From Hydractinia symbiolongicarpus (taxonomy: Eukaryota; Cnidaria; Hydrozoa; Anthoathecata; Hydractiniidae): DNA of 64,000 bases. The notes under the pieces are model-generated. The model saw only the letters and a program-made list of their open reading frames with translations, was not told the DNA's origin and searched no databases. Below, in pieces: positions 26,191 through 38,829 of this stretch. The DNA lies in NCBI RefSeq assembly GCF_029227915.1, contig NC_079886.1, positions 20,128,501-20,192,500 on the forward strand, written 5' to 3'. Position 1 is the first letter of the stretch; every line of letters starts with the position of its first letter. The position numbers and the translations under genes were made by a program.

Positions 26191-27122
26191 CCATTTTTTG
26201 TATTAAAACTTAGTGATGGAAACGTTAAATATGTAACAAACATTGAAGAAAATAACAACATTATTTTCTTCACATAATCGATTGAGCTTTTGGCTCTTCC
26301 AGAGCCATGATCACAATATTACAAAAATTTTCTGTTTATAACAAGTTTATAAAGTTATTGACAATTCCCTTGCAGATAAATTTATTAAATAAATATAAAG
26401 GTGCAGATGTAATCAAACGATTGAGTACAGGCTCTTTAAGAATAAAGAGGCTCTCCTTAATCTCAAGTAAATAATTGCGTGCATCGGATTACAAAACAGT
26501 AAAATTATTGCCGTCAACCGTGTGTGACGACATAAGTAAGTATTCGCTAACCGCAGAGGGTTGTTACGTAGCAAACCTATTACCAGTGAGATGAGAAAAT
26601 CCTAGATGTTTTTGTGGCAATATTTTTTTCCACGATTGCAGATATGGACAGCTTTTCCATTACAATTTATACAAAAGATTCTGTGCTGTTCAAGTGTTTA
26701 TTCCGCCCAAGTTTTATTCTTGTAGTTCATTACAACATTCGTATTTATTGAACATAATTATCATGGCGCCCAAAGACCGCAGTTCGTGTTTTTAGATCAC
26801 TACCGCAACCTTCTGCGTAATTTGATCTTGTTCGGAATAACAAGCAATTATTGGCCATATTTAATTAACGAGTGTTTTTTTTAGCAGTAATACAGGTTTG
26901 GCTGGATGTTATTTCTTAGTGATAATAGTCATTATTCTTAGCGATGATAGTCATAATGTATCTGGCAAAATTATTGCGCAAAAAAGGGTCGAGAAATTAG
27001 GCGGAGCCAATGTAAGATTGTTGTCATTACATACAGCTTTTCTAGATTAGAATTATTTCCTTCAGCCCTTATAATATTCTATCGATCTTGTCAATCGTAA
27101 ATACTACAGCATAAAAAGAAAG

Positions 27123-27335
27123 TAGAGAGAAATAAAATAATTTACAAAGAGGTGGCAAGCCACCACAATGATGAACTCAACGTGTTAGGTCTTTGGAAAT
27201 AAGCTAGAGGTTGTACTCATCTAGAGAAAATGCCTCTAAAAGCACAATTCTCTCTTTTTACAAGGAATTAATTAAAAAATATATAAAAAATTATAAAGGA
27301 CACAACACATTTGAAAAGATGAACAGAACTTTAAA
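27123..27335 (+). repeat. Dispersed repeat Y, copy 1
   Basis: About 210 bp, highly similar to 49049-49256. Starts near ATAATTTACAAAGAGG, includes the small hairpin GGTGG-CAAG-CCACC, and ends near GATGAACAGAACTTTAA. Probably a short noncoding mobile element. Confidence 0.8.
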
Positions 27336-27644
27336 TGATTAAGAAATTTTTCTGTCGCTTGCAATGTGATTACTTACATAGAGAGAAAAGCCTAAACTGT
27401 AGTATATATAGTGAATAAAATTTATTGTTAGCATGCATGTTTAGTTATATAAGGAACGACTATATAAGAAACTAACTAATCGCCTTCCAAACCATTAAGA
27501 AACTTTTCCTAGTTGTAAAAAGAAAAATTTTCAAGTAAGAAACGTTTTTAACATTGCCTCCAATTAATCAATGGTATTCGAGTAGCAAAGTACTATTACC
27601 AGGTATGACAAGAAATTGGACAAATATGGCGTAGGTTATGCTGA

Positions 27645-27765
27645 CGAATTGAAAGACTATTTTAACAATAGCCGATTTTAACTGAACAGACACCATTTAA
27701 GATGATAAATAAAAGGCAAAAAACGGAATTAATTCATCTTTTCTTGTTTAAGGAAATTCCAATTG
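27645..27765 (+). repeat. Dispersed repeat X, copy 2
   Basis: Direct-orientation partner of the copy at 26055-26190, ending in AAGGAAATTCCAATTGTTGT. Confidence 0.7.
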
Positions 27766-28718
27766 TTGTGGCAAAATCATGTTTTTAATAAAATATCCCT
27801 CTTATACACGTTAAATTAAGAAACTGTTTTAAAATGTAGTGTTAATCTATTAAATATAAATGACCCTATAACCTTTATTAAAGCTTCTATTCGAATGACC
27901 AATCACACATTAGCCAACAAAATGCAAAATCTTGTGGAAGGTACGACTTTGATGCATGAATGTTCTGCCAGTGGTTATCCACAACCTATCATTTTCACAT
28001 GGTGGTTGGTTCCACAAACATTACTAAACACAGTGTTTCTACACTTGCTAATTTTATGAATAAAAACGAGTTTGACATTGGTTTACTTGAATGTTTGGCA
28101 ACAAATGCATTTGGAAATGTTTCTCGCGCTACAAATATCGTTGTAAAATGTAAGACATGTTTTCCTTATTTTTGTACCATTTCTACAGAAAACTACAATT
28201 GAAAAGTTAGCTAAGACACGATAGAGTGCAAATGTTTAACAATTATTAAACAATAAATTAAAGGTACTGTCTGCTAAAAAAATAAAATTTGAGTATCAAA
28301 CAACATAGTGGAAAAAGAAACAAAACCTGTCTTTAAAGTTCGCCATCCTTATCTTGTGTTAACACAAAGAGAAATATATTCTTGGCCATGTTAGCGCTCA
28401 ACTTTTCGAATGACTTGCGCACAAAAAAGACTGAGTAAATAATTTAATATGCGAAATTATGCATTTGACGTAGACATTTGTATAGAAAACGGAAGGCGTG
28501 ACGTGGAAGGCGAGCAAAAAAATACTACACCCCCAGATTCTTATTGGATACTTTTTAATTTTATTTCCTAGCATTAATTTTAGTTGGATTTTAAAAATAA
28601 TTTAGCTTTTTTTCAGAGAATCTAAGTATTAGCAGAGCTTAAATGTGTTTTTATTTTTACAGAATTCAAGACAAAATTGTTCTTATTAGGTTTGAACACA
28701 CAATGGAATTTCCCTATC

Positions 28719-28822
28719 ACGGCTACTCTCTATCTCAAACTAAAATCTCGGTCCCTTTGTGGTCCGTCTAAGGTATTTTCCTTTCTTTATCTCGAACAAA
28801 TTTTTTAGTCCCTTGCGATATC
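28719..28822. repeat. Tigger-type terminal sequence fragment
   Basis: Contains CTCTCTATCTCAAACTAAA, ATCTCGGTCCC, TTTATCTCGAACAAATTTTT and GTCCCTTGCGA, the same subterminal words found in the Tigger element at 61308-62612. A short non-autonomous remnant. Confidence 0.6.
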
Positions 28823-28879
28823 AAGATGATAGTTATAAGCTTTTGCTGTAGAATAAAAACAAGTTATAAATATATTTCA

Positions 28880-29500
28880 CAAGTCTATTTTCATATATTT
28901 TAACAATCTTTCGATAAATGCGTCGCGAGAAGGCCTTTCTTCTGGTGCAACTTTAAGTTTCAGCTGACGCTTTTGTCAGTCCTTTTTGCTCTCCTTCTTT
29001 TATTCGTTAGCGCAGGCAGTACTTTTTTTTATAATGTTCGACAAGTAGTTGTAATTTTTCTCCTTCTGTTACCACCTTGGCCACTAAACGTTTTGTTGGC
29101 TTTGAATATGGCAGAATAGTTGTTTTATCTCCCCTTCATCATCTTTTGCGCATTTCTAAGGACAGAAAATTTGAATACAACTAACTTTCTTTGACTTCCT
29201 TGATTTAAGCTTGGTTTCCAATAAAGACCATAACTTTTGTGCAACTGTTATGTAAAAAGATACAAGTTATTGGAAATCAAATTACTAACTGTGTTTCGGC
29301 TAACATTTTCTCCATGTGGTAATAGCTGCTTTATAGAAGATATCGATTTTGAGAGAATGATTGACCTCAAGCATAGTTGTATGAACTGATTCGGTTATTT
29401 TCTCAAGATCTTTCATCACTCCGGGCTTGCTAACTATTTTTATTAACTTTGAGTGTGTCTGCGGGCCTATGATAAGCCATTCTTTTCTTCGCACGTCATT
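28880..29500 (-). pseudogene. Transposon-derived ORF fragment, unclassified
   Basis: Minus strand reads RRKEWLIIGPQTHSKLIKIV, KPGVMKDLEKITESVHTTML and EVNHSL, then, after frame shifts, APEERPSRDAFIERLLKYMK close to 28890. The pattern (HSKL...LLKDL...T..LE..HS) resembles a transposase-like protein family I have met in cnidarian and fish repeats, but I cannot name it. Broken and partial. Confidence 0.4.
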
Positions 29501-30924
29501 GTCAGACTTTTTTATAGTGCTTATTATACGGGAAAGAGTACTTATTTACGCAGTGATGTACTTATGACTCAAACCTTTCTATCAACTCCTGGACATCCCC
29601 CTGTATGTTGCTATGGATCAGTTAAGGTCGTTAACGATGGCTGGTGCCCATTTTCTTAGAATTTTTGAATGTAAGGAAAAATTTAAATTGAAAACACAAC
29701 ATAAAACGTATCACCGAAAAAAAAACTAGCTGCTTTAGGCACCTTTTCTTTTTGATTCCTTTACATCTTTTTTTAGGAATTCCTTTTCAAATATACCATG
29801 GATCAATTTGATGATGGATTTTGATAAACCTAGGTTTATAAAGAATTCTTAGAATCTTTATATTTTGACATTGACTAAGTGTTTTAACCACGACGCACCT
29901 CAAACAAAAATAAAAAATTACCGTGGATCTGTGCTCATGACTTTCTTAATTGAGGCGTGCTATCGGTTGATATGAGGGAAATTTGCAGATTGAAACAGTT
30001 TTGACTGGTATTGATGCAACGGATAAATAATCCTTTACCAATGGCTGAGAACTAGTTACTCCCTAAAAATTTTCCAGACTTGGTGGCACGTGCGCTTTAT
30101 AAATAATTCGCTTACTTTTTGTCCCAGGGGTGAAAATTATCAATTCGCTTAATTTTGTGCTTGGATTAAAAAAAACAACATCAGTTTAGTTTGTTTTGAT
30201 TTTTTCTGTACAAATCTCTACGCAGTACGTATTATAACAGCCTCGCATTAGTTTTAAAGATAAATAAAAAGTAGCGTTCGTTGAAGGTGAGCAGGCAGGA
30301 AAGTTTGAACTTTATTAAATGATATTGTTCTGATGATTATTTAAAGGATTAAGATAGCAAATTTGTACTTTATATACTTTTATGCTCAACTAAGTAAAGA
30401 ACTATTTTTTAGCAGACACTACCTTTAGCGAATATTACGGTCGAATTCGAAATCTTATCTTGAGACGGACAAACTAGATATCATGCATTAAGCTGAGAGT
30501 AAGGAGTTGGCAACCATCACATGGTACAAGGATGGCAAGAAGATGTTGCATGATGCTAACATTAGGATCGTTTTAATTCCTGGCATTGGATCAACAAAAT
30601 CAAAAGTATAATAAATTTCCAGTAACATTGGAGTCTGGTGCAAACAGTGTGGGTAATGAAACGGTTACAATCAAAACGAGAGTTGTTTGTAAGACATTTT
30701 TTACGCATTTTTTCTCTTAAACAAGATTGTACAGCTACGTCCGATCTGCTCTAAAAAGCCACTTGAGAGTCAATATAGATATGGAGTTTTAAATTGCCCT
30801 TTTTCCCTCAATTTTAAGTCTATTTCTTTTATGACTGCGACACTAACAGTGGAAGTAGGGAAGAAGAAAGGACTGGGTTAGAGGGACGGAGGGAACAGGG
30901 GACAGGAAATTTAAACAAACCTTA

Positions 30925-31085
30925 GCGGAGACCTCCATATGGCAGACACCTCCATATAGCGGACACCTCCATATAGTGGACACCTCCATACAGCAGACAC
31001 CTCCATATAGCGGACCCTCAATTCTCTATATCAGACACTTCTTTAAGGTGCCGATAGTGTCTGATATAATAAGGTTCACTGTATT
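30925..31085. repeat. 17-bp tandem array at the edge of a MITE-like end
   Basis: About five tandem copies of ACACCTCCATATAGCGG (variants with TGG, CAG) at 30925-31015, followed by TCTGATATAATAAGGTTCACTGTA, which looks like a Tc1/mariner-type terminal sequence. No matching opposite end found. Confidence 0.6.
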
Positions 31086-31649
31086 TTGGAATAAATGGCT
31101 CTCTACAGACTTTTCTTTATGCAATAGAAATTTGGCAAATTTAGCGAGATATAAAGATCACTTGAGTGTATCAATAATTTTGGTTTAAATCATACTGTAG
31201 TGGATACTGTAATAATTTTTAAAGCAATTCAATCTTACATCGAATCCTTTTTTAGCATTAGATATTGCGTATGTACGAAGATTTCCTTTAAACATGACCT
31301 ACACTGGCAAGACGCAGACAAATTACACAATGGAATGTGTTGTATTGGGAAGGGTTGCGCCGCTAATTGTTACAGGTTGAAAAACAATAAACCCATTTTA
31401 TTTCCACATCTAAACTATTATCAGTCAAATTTAAAATCTGCAACGAATGTTTCCTCCACGTTGAGAATAGTCAAAGTAGGTTTAAATGATTTTGGGAAGT
31501 GGACTTGCCGAGTAAGCAGTAAAATTTATTGGAAGTTCATAACTCATGATGTGAAAACAACGTTGCTAAAGTTGTCATTTTTTCTTATTTTATGTCAAAT
31601 AACCTTGCGTTTAATTCAGAAGAATATTTTATATCTCTTCAAAAGTGAC

Positions 31650-32110
31650 TGGTATGTTTTCATACGCGCAATATATCTTAGCAGTTCTACGCTGCTTTTT
31701 CATAAGCAACACAAAATACTGGTTGATATAAGCCTCCTTTAGATCTATTTTGCATAGACATGTCCTTGTTCTAGAAGGAATTTCAAGCATTGTAAACCTT
31801 CAATTTCAAAGTAACTGCATGGGATAAAGCAGTTCAGGTTCTTGAGGTTTATCACACGGCGGTTTTCTCCGTCATTTTTTGAGGCAACACATTGCTCAGA
31901 AATTCGTCCCCCACAGGATTCACTTTTTTGAAGGCTTCCTTGCCCAGTATTTTCAAAACTTCATGGTCCACTAGCCGTTGTTGATCTTTGGACATGTGTG
32001 TTGGGTGTGGAACCCTTTGTTGGACGGTGTATAGTGAAATGGGATTTTGTAACCGTTTACAATTGACAATATCTCGTTGTCGTTGGTCAGCTTTTCCTAA
32101 GCTTTTGTAA
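31650..32110 (-). pseudogene. DIRS/Gypsy-like reverse transcriptase fragment
   Basis: Minus strand reads GDEFLSNVLPQKMTEK, then, after a shift, RRVINLKNLNCFIPCSYFEI with EGLQCLKFLLEQGHVYAK and DLKEAY. This is the fingers-palm start of a DIRS-type RT (usual form RPVINLK.LN.F....HFKMEG...LKDLL..GD.M.KLDLKDAY). Several frame breaks; truncated just after motif A. It abuts the third Ig exon. Confidence 0.65.
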
Positions 32111-32779
32111 AAAATTTTAGTCTTTCTGCCAGAGGTAAATCTGGAATGCTCTCTGAGGTTAGTGGCATCAGAGTTGGAAATGACTTGGCCAAGGGAGCCT
32201 TTTTTGGACTTGGATTTTAGGTTATTTGGTTAATTCAAGCTCTTAAGCTGTGCTAATTGCTGCTGATGTCAACATGCCCCTCCTCAATATTTCAGCATTG
32301 GTACGTGATGTCATTGTTCCGTAATTATGGCATGTTAGAAAGTGTGGCTACCGTATTATAAATGCTGTTTAACATGCATGTTATGTTTGTCTTTTGCAAC
32401 TTCCTGGCTGCAGAGTAAAAATGCTGTTTAGTCAAATTTGAAGTTACTGATTGTAGATCTAAAGTTGCTTAATGGTTGGTTAATTTTACTCAAGTAATTT
32501 TTATTATTTATATAAAAAAGGAAAAGAAAAAAATGTAGCCAGATTTTTTTCAGAAGTTTATTAACAATTTTTATAATAAACCCGACTTAGCTGCTCATAA
32601 AAGAATTGCTTACATAAAAAATATCGTGCTCAGTTGTGCTTTAACCCACCTTTTTAATGTTGCCAAAGCGTTAACTTTTCCCGTTATATAAATTTATGTA
32701 AATGTATATATAAAATAATTATATGGAATCAAGGTGTGACCATTTGTTTTGTAAGATTATTCTTTTGTTGTGTTTTAGA

Positions 32780-34424
32780 TAAGGTGTTAACAAATAATAC
32801 TTTAAATTCTGATAGTGACACCGATTATGTTGTCTCATTACGTGTCTTAAGACAATAATGGGATCGCTTATGATGTTGACAATGATTGGCACACGCTGAA
32901 AGAAAGCAAAGGTTTGTGTTTTTTCGTTTACGCGTTTTAATTTAAACGTCTTATAATGTCTTATGATACAGTACTTATTGATTATTTAAACTATTAAGAG
33001 ACGATGTAAATTACTAAGGGCGTAGGACTGCAAAGCGAGAGAGGGTCTTTTTAAAATGGATGAAGAATTCAAGGTAAATTTTTTTTTCTAGCAAGATTTG
33101 TCCACTTTTTTTGTGCTAATTTTTGCGCAGCTAGATACTAGACGGTTGTTTAAAAACATAAATTAAAAAGCTGTCCTATTGTTAACCCTTTTCTTGCCTG
33201 GGGAAATGGGGAGGGAGCAGTAATGTCTGTAAATAACTCCATAACCATGAAACTTTTTGAAGCAGTTGGTTTCTTAACTACGAGTAAGGTAAAAAACAGA
33301 TGTGCCAAGGTTGTAAATCCGTGAGATAACCACAGAAAATGTCTTTTACTAATTGTTATTAAATACTTCGAGTATAAACACTATTTTTCTTATTAATTGA
33401 TGTTCTTGTTATCGCTTTTCTACTGTTGATGTTACCCAAGAAAATATTTTTTATGTTAGAGAAAGTTTGAACCATGGTCAAGTTTTTTAGTGGGATTCGA
33501 AAGCACTGATTATTTATTTAGGACCGATTACCGCCAGTGGAACAAAAAAATAGGAAACAAGTTGCTTGCTTCCTTTGGTAACTTTATTAAGAGAAAGGAA
33601 AGTTCCTGGCCAGGTATGGTTAAAGGTTTCGACGCAAAATCTCTAATACTAGGTACTTTTGGTACACGATATTTCGATCTGGTTGTTCCATCTGCTACAT
33701 TTGACATTACTGTGGTAAATGAACTGCTCAAAAAGCAGTCCATCTTGAGCAATTAGAACTAATGATGAAATGGTTCTGCTCTGAAAATTGTTTTTTTTTG
33801 CATTTGTTTTTCTTATTAAAAGTTTTGGATAATTCCCATTAAGGAGTTAAAATTCACCTTGTTTAACTTAAGCTTAAATTATATTTACTTTCAAATTCTG
33901 ACTCGCAAAACATTGACAAAATTTAGAAAGCAAATTGATAGATTGACAGGGATTTCGTTGAAAGTATTTTTATGGCTATAAAGCAGGAGTGTGAGTACAT
34001 AAACGTATCCTCCAATTTAAGAAATATCCAGGCTAAACACAAAAGTGTGTTTTTTATAAAAAAAAAGACGCGTATTGTTACAGTGTGGCGAAAGTACTTT
34101 GATAATAGCTATGACATGTTTTTTTAATGAAATTACAAGCATAAATTTTTTTATATCTGTCATGAAAATTTTCGTACATTGGCAAGTAAATAGTTTCGGT
34201 TAGGCTATAATACTTCCCTTTTTTTTAACAACTTATCCATAATTTTATTTGTTTCCACAACAGGAAGAGAGGAGATAAACAAATTCCTAAAGGAGAATGT
34301 GCTGGAGTTAAGTTATTACAATGTGCGAACGAAGCTGACAAACGAACGAGTGAAATGGGACAGGCTACATAAAGCAAAAAGTACTAAAACGAAGCAAAGA
34401 TTAAAAGAACTAAACTTCGATTAA
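32780..34424 (+). other. Possible exon series with unrecognised ORFs
   Basis: Plus-strand open pieces with plausible splice borders: 32780-32911 (contains YDVDNDWHTLKESK before a GT), about 33028-33073, an uninterrupted 88-residue frame at 33490-33756 (SSWPGMVKGFDAKSLILGTF region), and 34264-34424 (acceptor AG at 34262-34263, ending KTKQRLKELNFD then TAA). No domain recognised. They could be the 3' end of the Ig-like gene or an unrelated relic. Confidence 0.25.
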
Positions 34425-34570
34425 TTTTTTAGTTCGTTAAGGTGATGTATTATAGATCTTTTTATTTTGTTACTGGTTTTAAACATGTTTTTTTTTATTA
34501 CTTTATCTTATTAATATTTAAACAGGTTGTATACCTAAAACTTTTAAAAATTTTATCTTTTTAATTTCTT

Positions 34571-35005
34571 TGTTTCCGCCCTGGTTGTGACCTGGATTAG
34601 ACTATTCAACTAGCCATACTGCCTCTAATGAGCTTGTTTTTTATATTTTTGTTTCATGTTTACGCACGACCTGTAATGTGTATGTATTATATTATGTTGC
34701 GACAATAGCCATTTCATCTTCTTTCTTCTGTTTGCGCCCTGGTTAGTGACAATACAAGTAGCCATACTGCCTCTAACAAGCTTATGTTTTATATTTCTGT
34801 GTCATGTTTACGCACGACTTGTAATGTGTATATATTATGTCATGTTGCGACAATAGCCGTTTTATCTTTTTAATATTTATGTACTGTTTGTGCCCTGGCT
34901 GGTGACAATCCAAATAGCAATAATTCCTCAAACAAGCTTGTTTTTTATATTTTTGTTTCATGTTTACGCACGACTTGTATAATGTATCATGTATGCATTA
35001 GGTTG
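34571..35005. repeat. About 158-bp tandem repeat, three copies
   Basis: Units begin near 34571, 34729 and 34889 with GCCCTGG, share CATGTTTACGCACGAC and GTTGCGACAATAGCC, and diverge moderately. The third is truncated. Satellite-like, noncoding. Confidence 0.8.
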
Positions 35006-35444
35006 CCGATTTTGATCTAAATATATTTGATACAATCCACACTGTTTACTTACTTCCTCTAATCAATAAGGGTATTTGTTCTGTGTTTAACGGTTGCTAC
35101 GGCGAATGTATGAGCGTTGTCTATCATTTTCAACCGATTCCCAAGTCCTTGAATGAGTTGGAAAAACATATACAATTTTTTCCCCAAAAGACCTGCATTA
35201 TACTTTGTCCCCCTATGGCGATATTATAGTTATGTCCCTCTAAATCGAAAATTTAGGTTGTAAAAATTTCCGGGGACAAAATTTTTGTATATTTTGTATA
35301 TCTAACTAAAACATGTTATAAGGGCTTGCCACAATTGCGCTTGTCAAAATGTATACAAGTCGGGCGCTAAATATTTCAATTTTACTGGCAATTTGGGTTA
35401 AGATTTTGTGCCCTGTTATCCAATAAAAGTTAAAGTCCCCGTAA

Positions 35445-35653
<209 letters not shown>

Positions 35654-36663
35654 GGTAGAACAAGTAACAAATTACAATTGTGTAGCAACTCTGAGTTTCA
35701 TGTTTTTAACAATCGTCAGGTTACAACTATTGCTGATACTAAAACATATTCTTATATGCAGTCTCATAATACAATAGGGAATACAAATATGTAGCCTATT
35801 TTAAACTTCTTATAAGAAACTTATTCCTATGATGACATCTTGAAAGCAACTCAGTGCGTTTGTTAAGGATTTTACATGGTTCCTGTAACGCGCTTTGAAC
35901 TTGCCCCCACTGGCACTAAAATAGACAGATATGTTCGTGTTCGTTTTTACTTCGGCCTTATATACAATACATTGCGTAAGGCACATATATATAAAAATAT
36001 ATAAGATATATATTCTACTGCAGAGAAATAAATTAAGTAAAATTGTTAGAAAATCGATGTTTTGTGATTCAATATTTAGTGTCATGGATACCTCCCACTC
36101 ATTAGAATTAGAACAACCAATAAAGTCTAAAATACACGGTAAGTTTATACAGGCAGTTTAGTTGTAAAAAAAAAAACTCCTAAGCTTAGTTGCAGGTAAT
36201 ACGTCTACATGTTAAGATAAAATGTATAAGTTTTTTTTAATAACTTTCCTTTCACAACGAATACCAAAGAAAGAATGTATATCTTTTACTGCAGTTAATG
36301 ATATAACAGCAGGGATAATGGTAGAAGAAAAAAATGGGTTACCTATGGTTTTTAAAGCGACTAAAACATGGTGACCACGAAGCACTATTGAATAGTTTTC
36401 GAAGAGAAGATTCAACGGGATTTAAACATTTTCTGTGCATGGATGGAAAAACATTCGACGAGCACTGGTTGTGATTGTAAACTGAAAAAATATGCTCAAA
36501 TCTTTAGTTTAACCAATAGCTCATTAGGACCTCTTAGGACCTGTGACAAATATACGTTTTAAAGAATGTATAACTATCATATTTTCTTACTTTGAAATAG
36601 AAAATGTCACATTTCAATTTTGAAATTTTTATTTTTCGTGATACCTGACGATGAAAAATTTAT

Positions 36664-36823
36664 TTCGGACGGAAAATTATAATTACTTTTTACTCGAGAA
36701 TAAAAATCTGGTGATCTCTGATAGCTGTTGTTTTAAAACAACACCATTGTGTTATAAAAGTCATCCTTTTTTTTCAAAAACAAGTTTCATAAGCTTTATA
36801 TACAAAAGAAATTTTCCGTCCGA
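36664..36823. repeat. Short inverted-repeat element (MITE-like)
   Basis: TCGGACGGAAAATT at the left and AATTTTCCGTCCGA at the right form 14-bp inverted termini enclosing about 130 bp, with an internal palindrome TGTTGTTTTAAAACAACA. A related CCATCCGACATAATTTT occurs near 37000. Confidence 0.5.
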
Positions 36824-37429
36824 CATAAAATTTTAGCGAAAAAGTTGTAATTTCCAATCCAAAAAAAATGTTTTTCATGGTTAAAAATATTCTTTTTTAT
36901 CTCGTTTATGAGCTGCGAAGTTTATTTTATTACAATTTTGAATTATATGTATCTTGTTTTCTTTGTCTTGATATATTGTAATTTTTTAGAATAAATTCCA
37001 TCCGACATAATTTTCAAATTTGGCCTAACAAAACTGGATTCTCATTCTACTGTAGATAGAGAAATTGTTATGATGTTTCCAATGTGGAAATGATTGTATT
37101 ATGCTTTTTTGTGTGTTGGAAAACTCTTCTTGTTACAATGGAACGTCTGAATTCGAATATTTTCTTTTATTCGAATGTTTCCAATTTTCGAACACTTTTT
37201 GTTCGCTTTATTGTTTGTTGGATGTGGAACTTATCGCCAGTAATAAGAACTTATATGATTAGGATATGATCAGAAGCAAAAATGGGTCAAAGAATTTCTT
37301 AATCGTCCTGATTACCTTACATCAACCTAAAAGGAAGGGATAACGTATATATCGGGACATTTAACAAAGTTAAAAGGTATGCTCAGAATCGCTATTTATT
37401 GTAGAAAATTAGAGATATTTTTGATATGC

Positions 37430-38490
37430 TCAATGGGTCGAAAATCATGGAAAATAATCGATCTTCTTCTGACACATTTGAATCTACCTTTGGCAAAAGA
37501 ACTAACATTTCGTCAATTGTACGACGCTCTTAAACAAAATAAGATGTGAGATGTAAAAATGCTGTTTGTCTACTCAATAGTCTAAAAAAAAAAGCTTTTT
37601 CCTGAATGGCATCTTCCTGCAACCGTCGATAAGCTTGTGGTGAGATTTTCGTGTTCCCATAAAGGCGATCGCATGACAGGAAAGTGTGTTAAATGCTCTT
37701 CTGCGAAAATCAGTACAGATCATTTTAATACGGAATTGCATTCAGATGCTAATTATTTGTCATCTAACGACTCAAGTGATTGCGAAAATGTTGAAAACAA
37801 AACCAAAGATTCCGTCTCATATTTCAATGAAATCATTAAAGCAGCATTTTTTGTCCAACGGGTGCAGTTCAATCATTACAACAACTTAAAGAAGAAACTT
37901 GGAAAAAACGACATTCTTGTCCATGTTGACTACAGCGAAAGTGAAGAAAACAAGCAACAAAGAGAGATCCAAAGCGTCTACTTTGGTTATACTACGTTCA
38001 GCATTTTCACTGCGTGCTGCTCTCTTTGTGGTAATGAAAACAACCTAGTTTGTGGATCGGTTACCATAACTGGTGAGCCTGATCATTCTAGAGCTGCTGC
38101 AATTACTTGCGTAATTGCAGCAGCTCTAGAAGATTATTTAACACATGCGAGAAATTCATCAGCATTTACCTCTGAAAATTAATGCAGTTGTCTGGAGTGA
38201 TTATTGTGCTGCTCAGTTCCGTTTTCAAAATGCCGGCGGATGTCGATTCTTCAATTAAGCCGAGGGCTATGCAACAATATCGTTTAGAAACAATGTTCCA
38301 CAGGAGAAAAAATGATTTCTGTAAGCCCGCAGTTTTTTCAAAAAATATTATAATGACAAGTTTTTTCCAAGATCTACCACGTCTTTCTCCGCCATATTTA
38401 GCAGTTTGTTTTGATTTAAGAACCACCTGCTATAATATGAATGGCCGAAAATCTTTTATGCCCACTGCGATTTTCAGTTTGTAAAATATC
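37430..38490 (+). pseudogene. DDE-like transposon ORF, degraded
   Basis: The open frame 37637-38182 reads NDILVHVDYSESEENKQQRE, IQSVYFGYTTFSIFTACC, Cys pairs and DHSRAAAITCVIAAALEDYL. After a frame shift near 38160 it continues LKINAVVWSDYCAAQFR and then decays. Upstream LPLAKELTFRQLYDALKQNK (about 37480-37545) belongs to the same protein. The D-x-SE(N) motif, EIQS.YFG and VVWSDGCA-type motif recur in an unclassified transposase-like family of invertebrate genomes; which superfamily it is I cannot say. Confidence 0.5.
38086..38131. repeat. Perfect 21-bp hairpin inside the DDE-like ORF
   Basis: Left arm 38086-38106 and right arm 38111-38131 are exact reverse complements, separated by TTGC. 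The arms contain CTAGAGCTGCTGCAATTAC. It encodes the segment around SRAAAITCVIAAAL. Confidence 0.9.
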
Positions 38491-38556
38491 ATTTTGAAAA
38501 AAATGCTGACCACGCGATTTACAAAGTAAACAAACTTGAATGAGCACGAATGAGAA

Positions 38557-38829
38557 ATGGAAAGCGAAAGCGTTTGTTTTATTCATTCGGATTGTGTAAG
38601 CAATGAAACCCTCGTACGTTGTGGTAGTGCAAGATTAAGTAGAACTATAGAATTTAGAAAAGAGTGGATTAAATTAAATAGCGTAGAGTGTGCAATTGCC
38701 CAAACGTCTTACGACGTATTTTCCAAGAGTGAAGAAACGAAACTAGAAAACAAGGAATTCCCGCCTCTGTGTTATCACAGAAAATGTTATCAGTTGTTTA
38801 TCAACATCAATAAATTAAAACGAACGTAA
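38557..38829 (+). other. Short zinc-binding-like ORF beside the transposon relic
   Basis: A 90-residue open frame with C-x4-C (CFIHSDC), a following ETLVRCGSARL and the downstream FPPLCYHRKCYQLF. This resembles the N-terminal zinc-binding segment of transposon-derived cnidarian proteins. A possible next exon begins near 38955 with a basic stretch. No function assigned. Confidence 0.35.

Larger units (their letters stand above)
25433..27883. other. Intergenic with dispersed repeats, no gene seen
   Basis: AT-rich sequence upstream of paralogue 2. It holds one copy each of the repeats listed at 26055-26190, 27123-27335 and 27645-27765. No coding region recognised. Confidence 0.45.
27884..31520 (+). 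pseudogene. Three damaged immunoglobulin-like exons
   Basis: Exon 27884-28149 (acceptor AG 27882-27883, donor GT 28150) reads NLVEGTTLMHECSASGYPQP then, after a one-base shift near 28000, NEFDIGLLECLATNAFGNVS: the B-strand Cys, Trp and F-strand Cys of an I-set Ig domain. It is 266 nt, one short of a multiple of three. The segment about 30480-30688 reads TITWYKDGKKMLHDANIR, hits a stop, then gives NSVGNETVTIKTRVV before a GT donor. Exon 31256 to about 31515 reads TMECVVLGRVAP then, in another frame, SSTLRIVKVGLNDFGKWTC. Each unit carries a frame break, so a decayed multi-Ig adhesion or receptor gene is likeliest; sequencing error in a live gene is the alternative. Confidence 0.55.
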
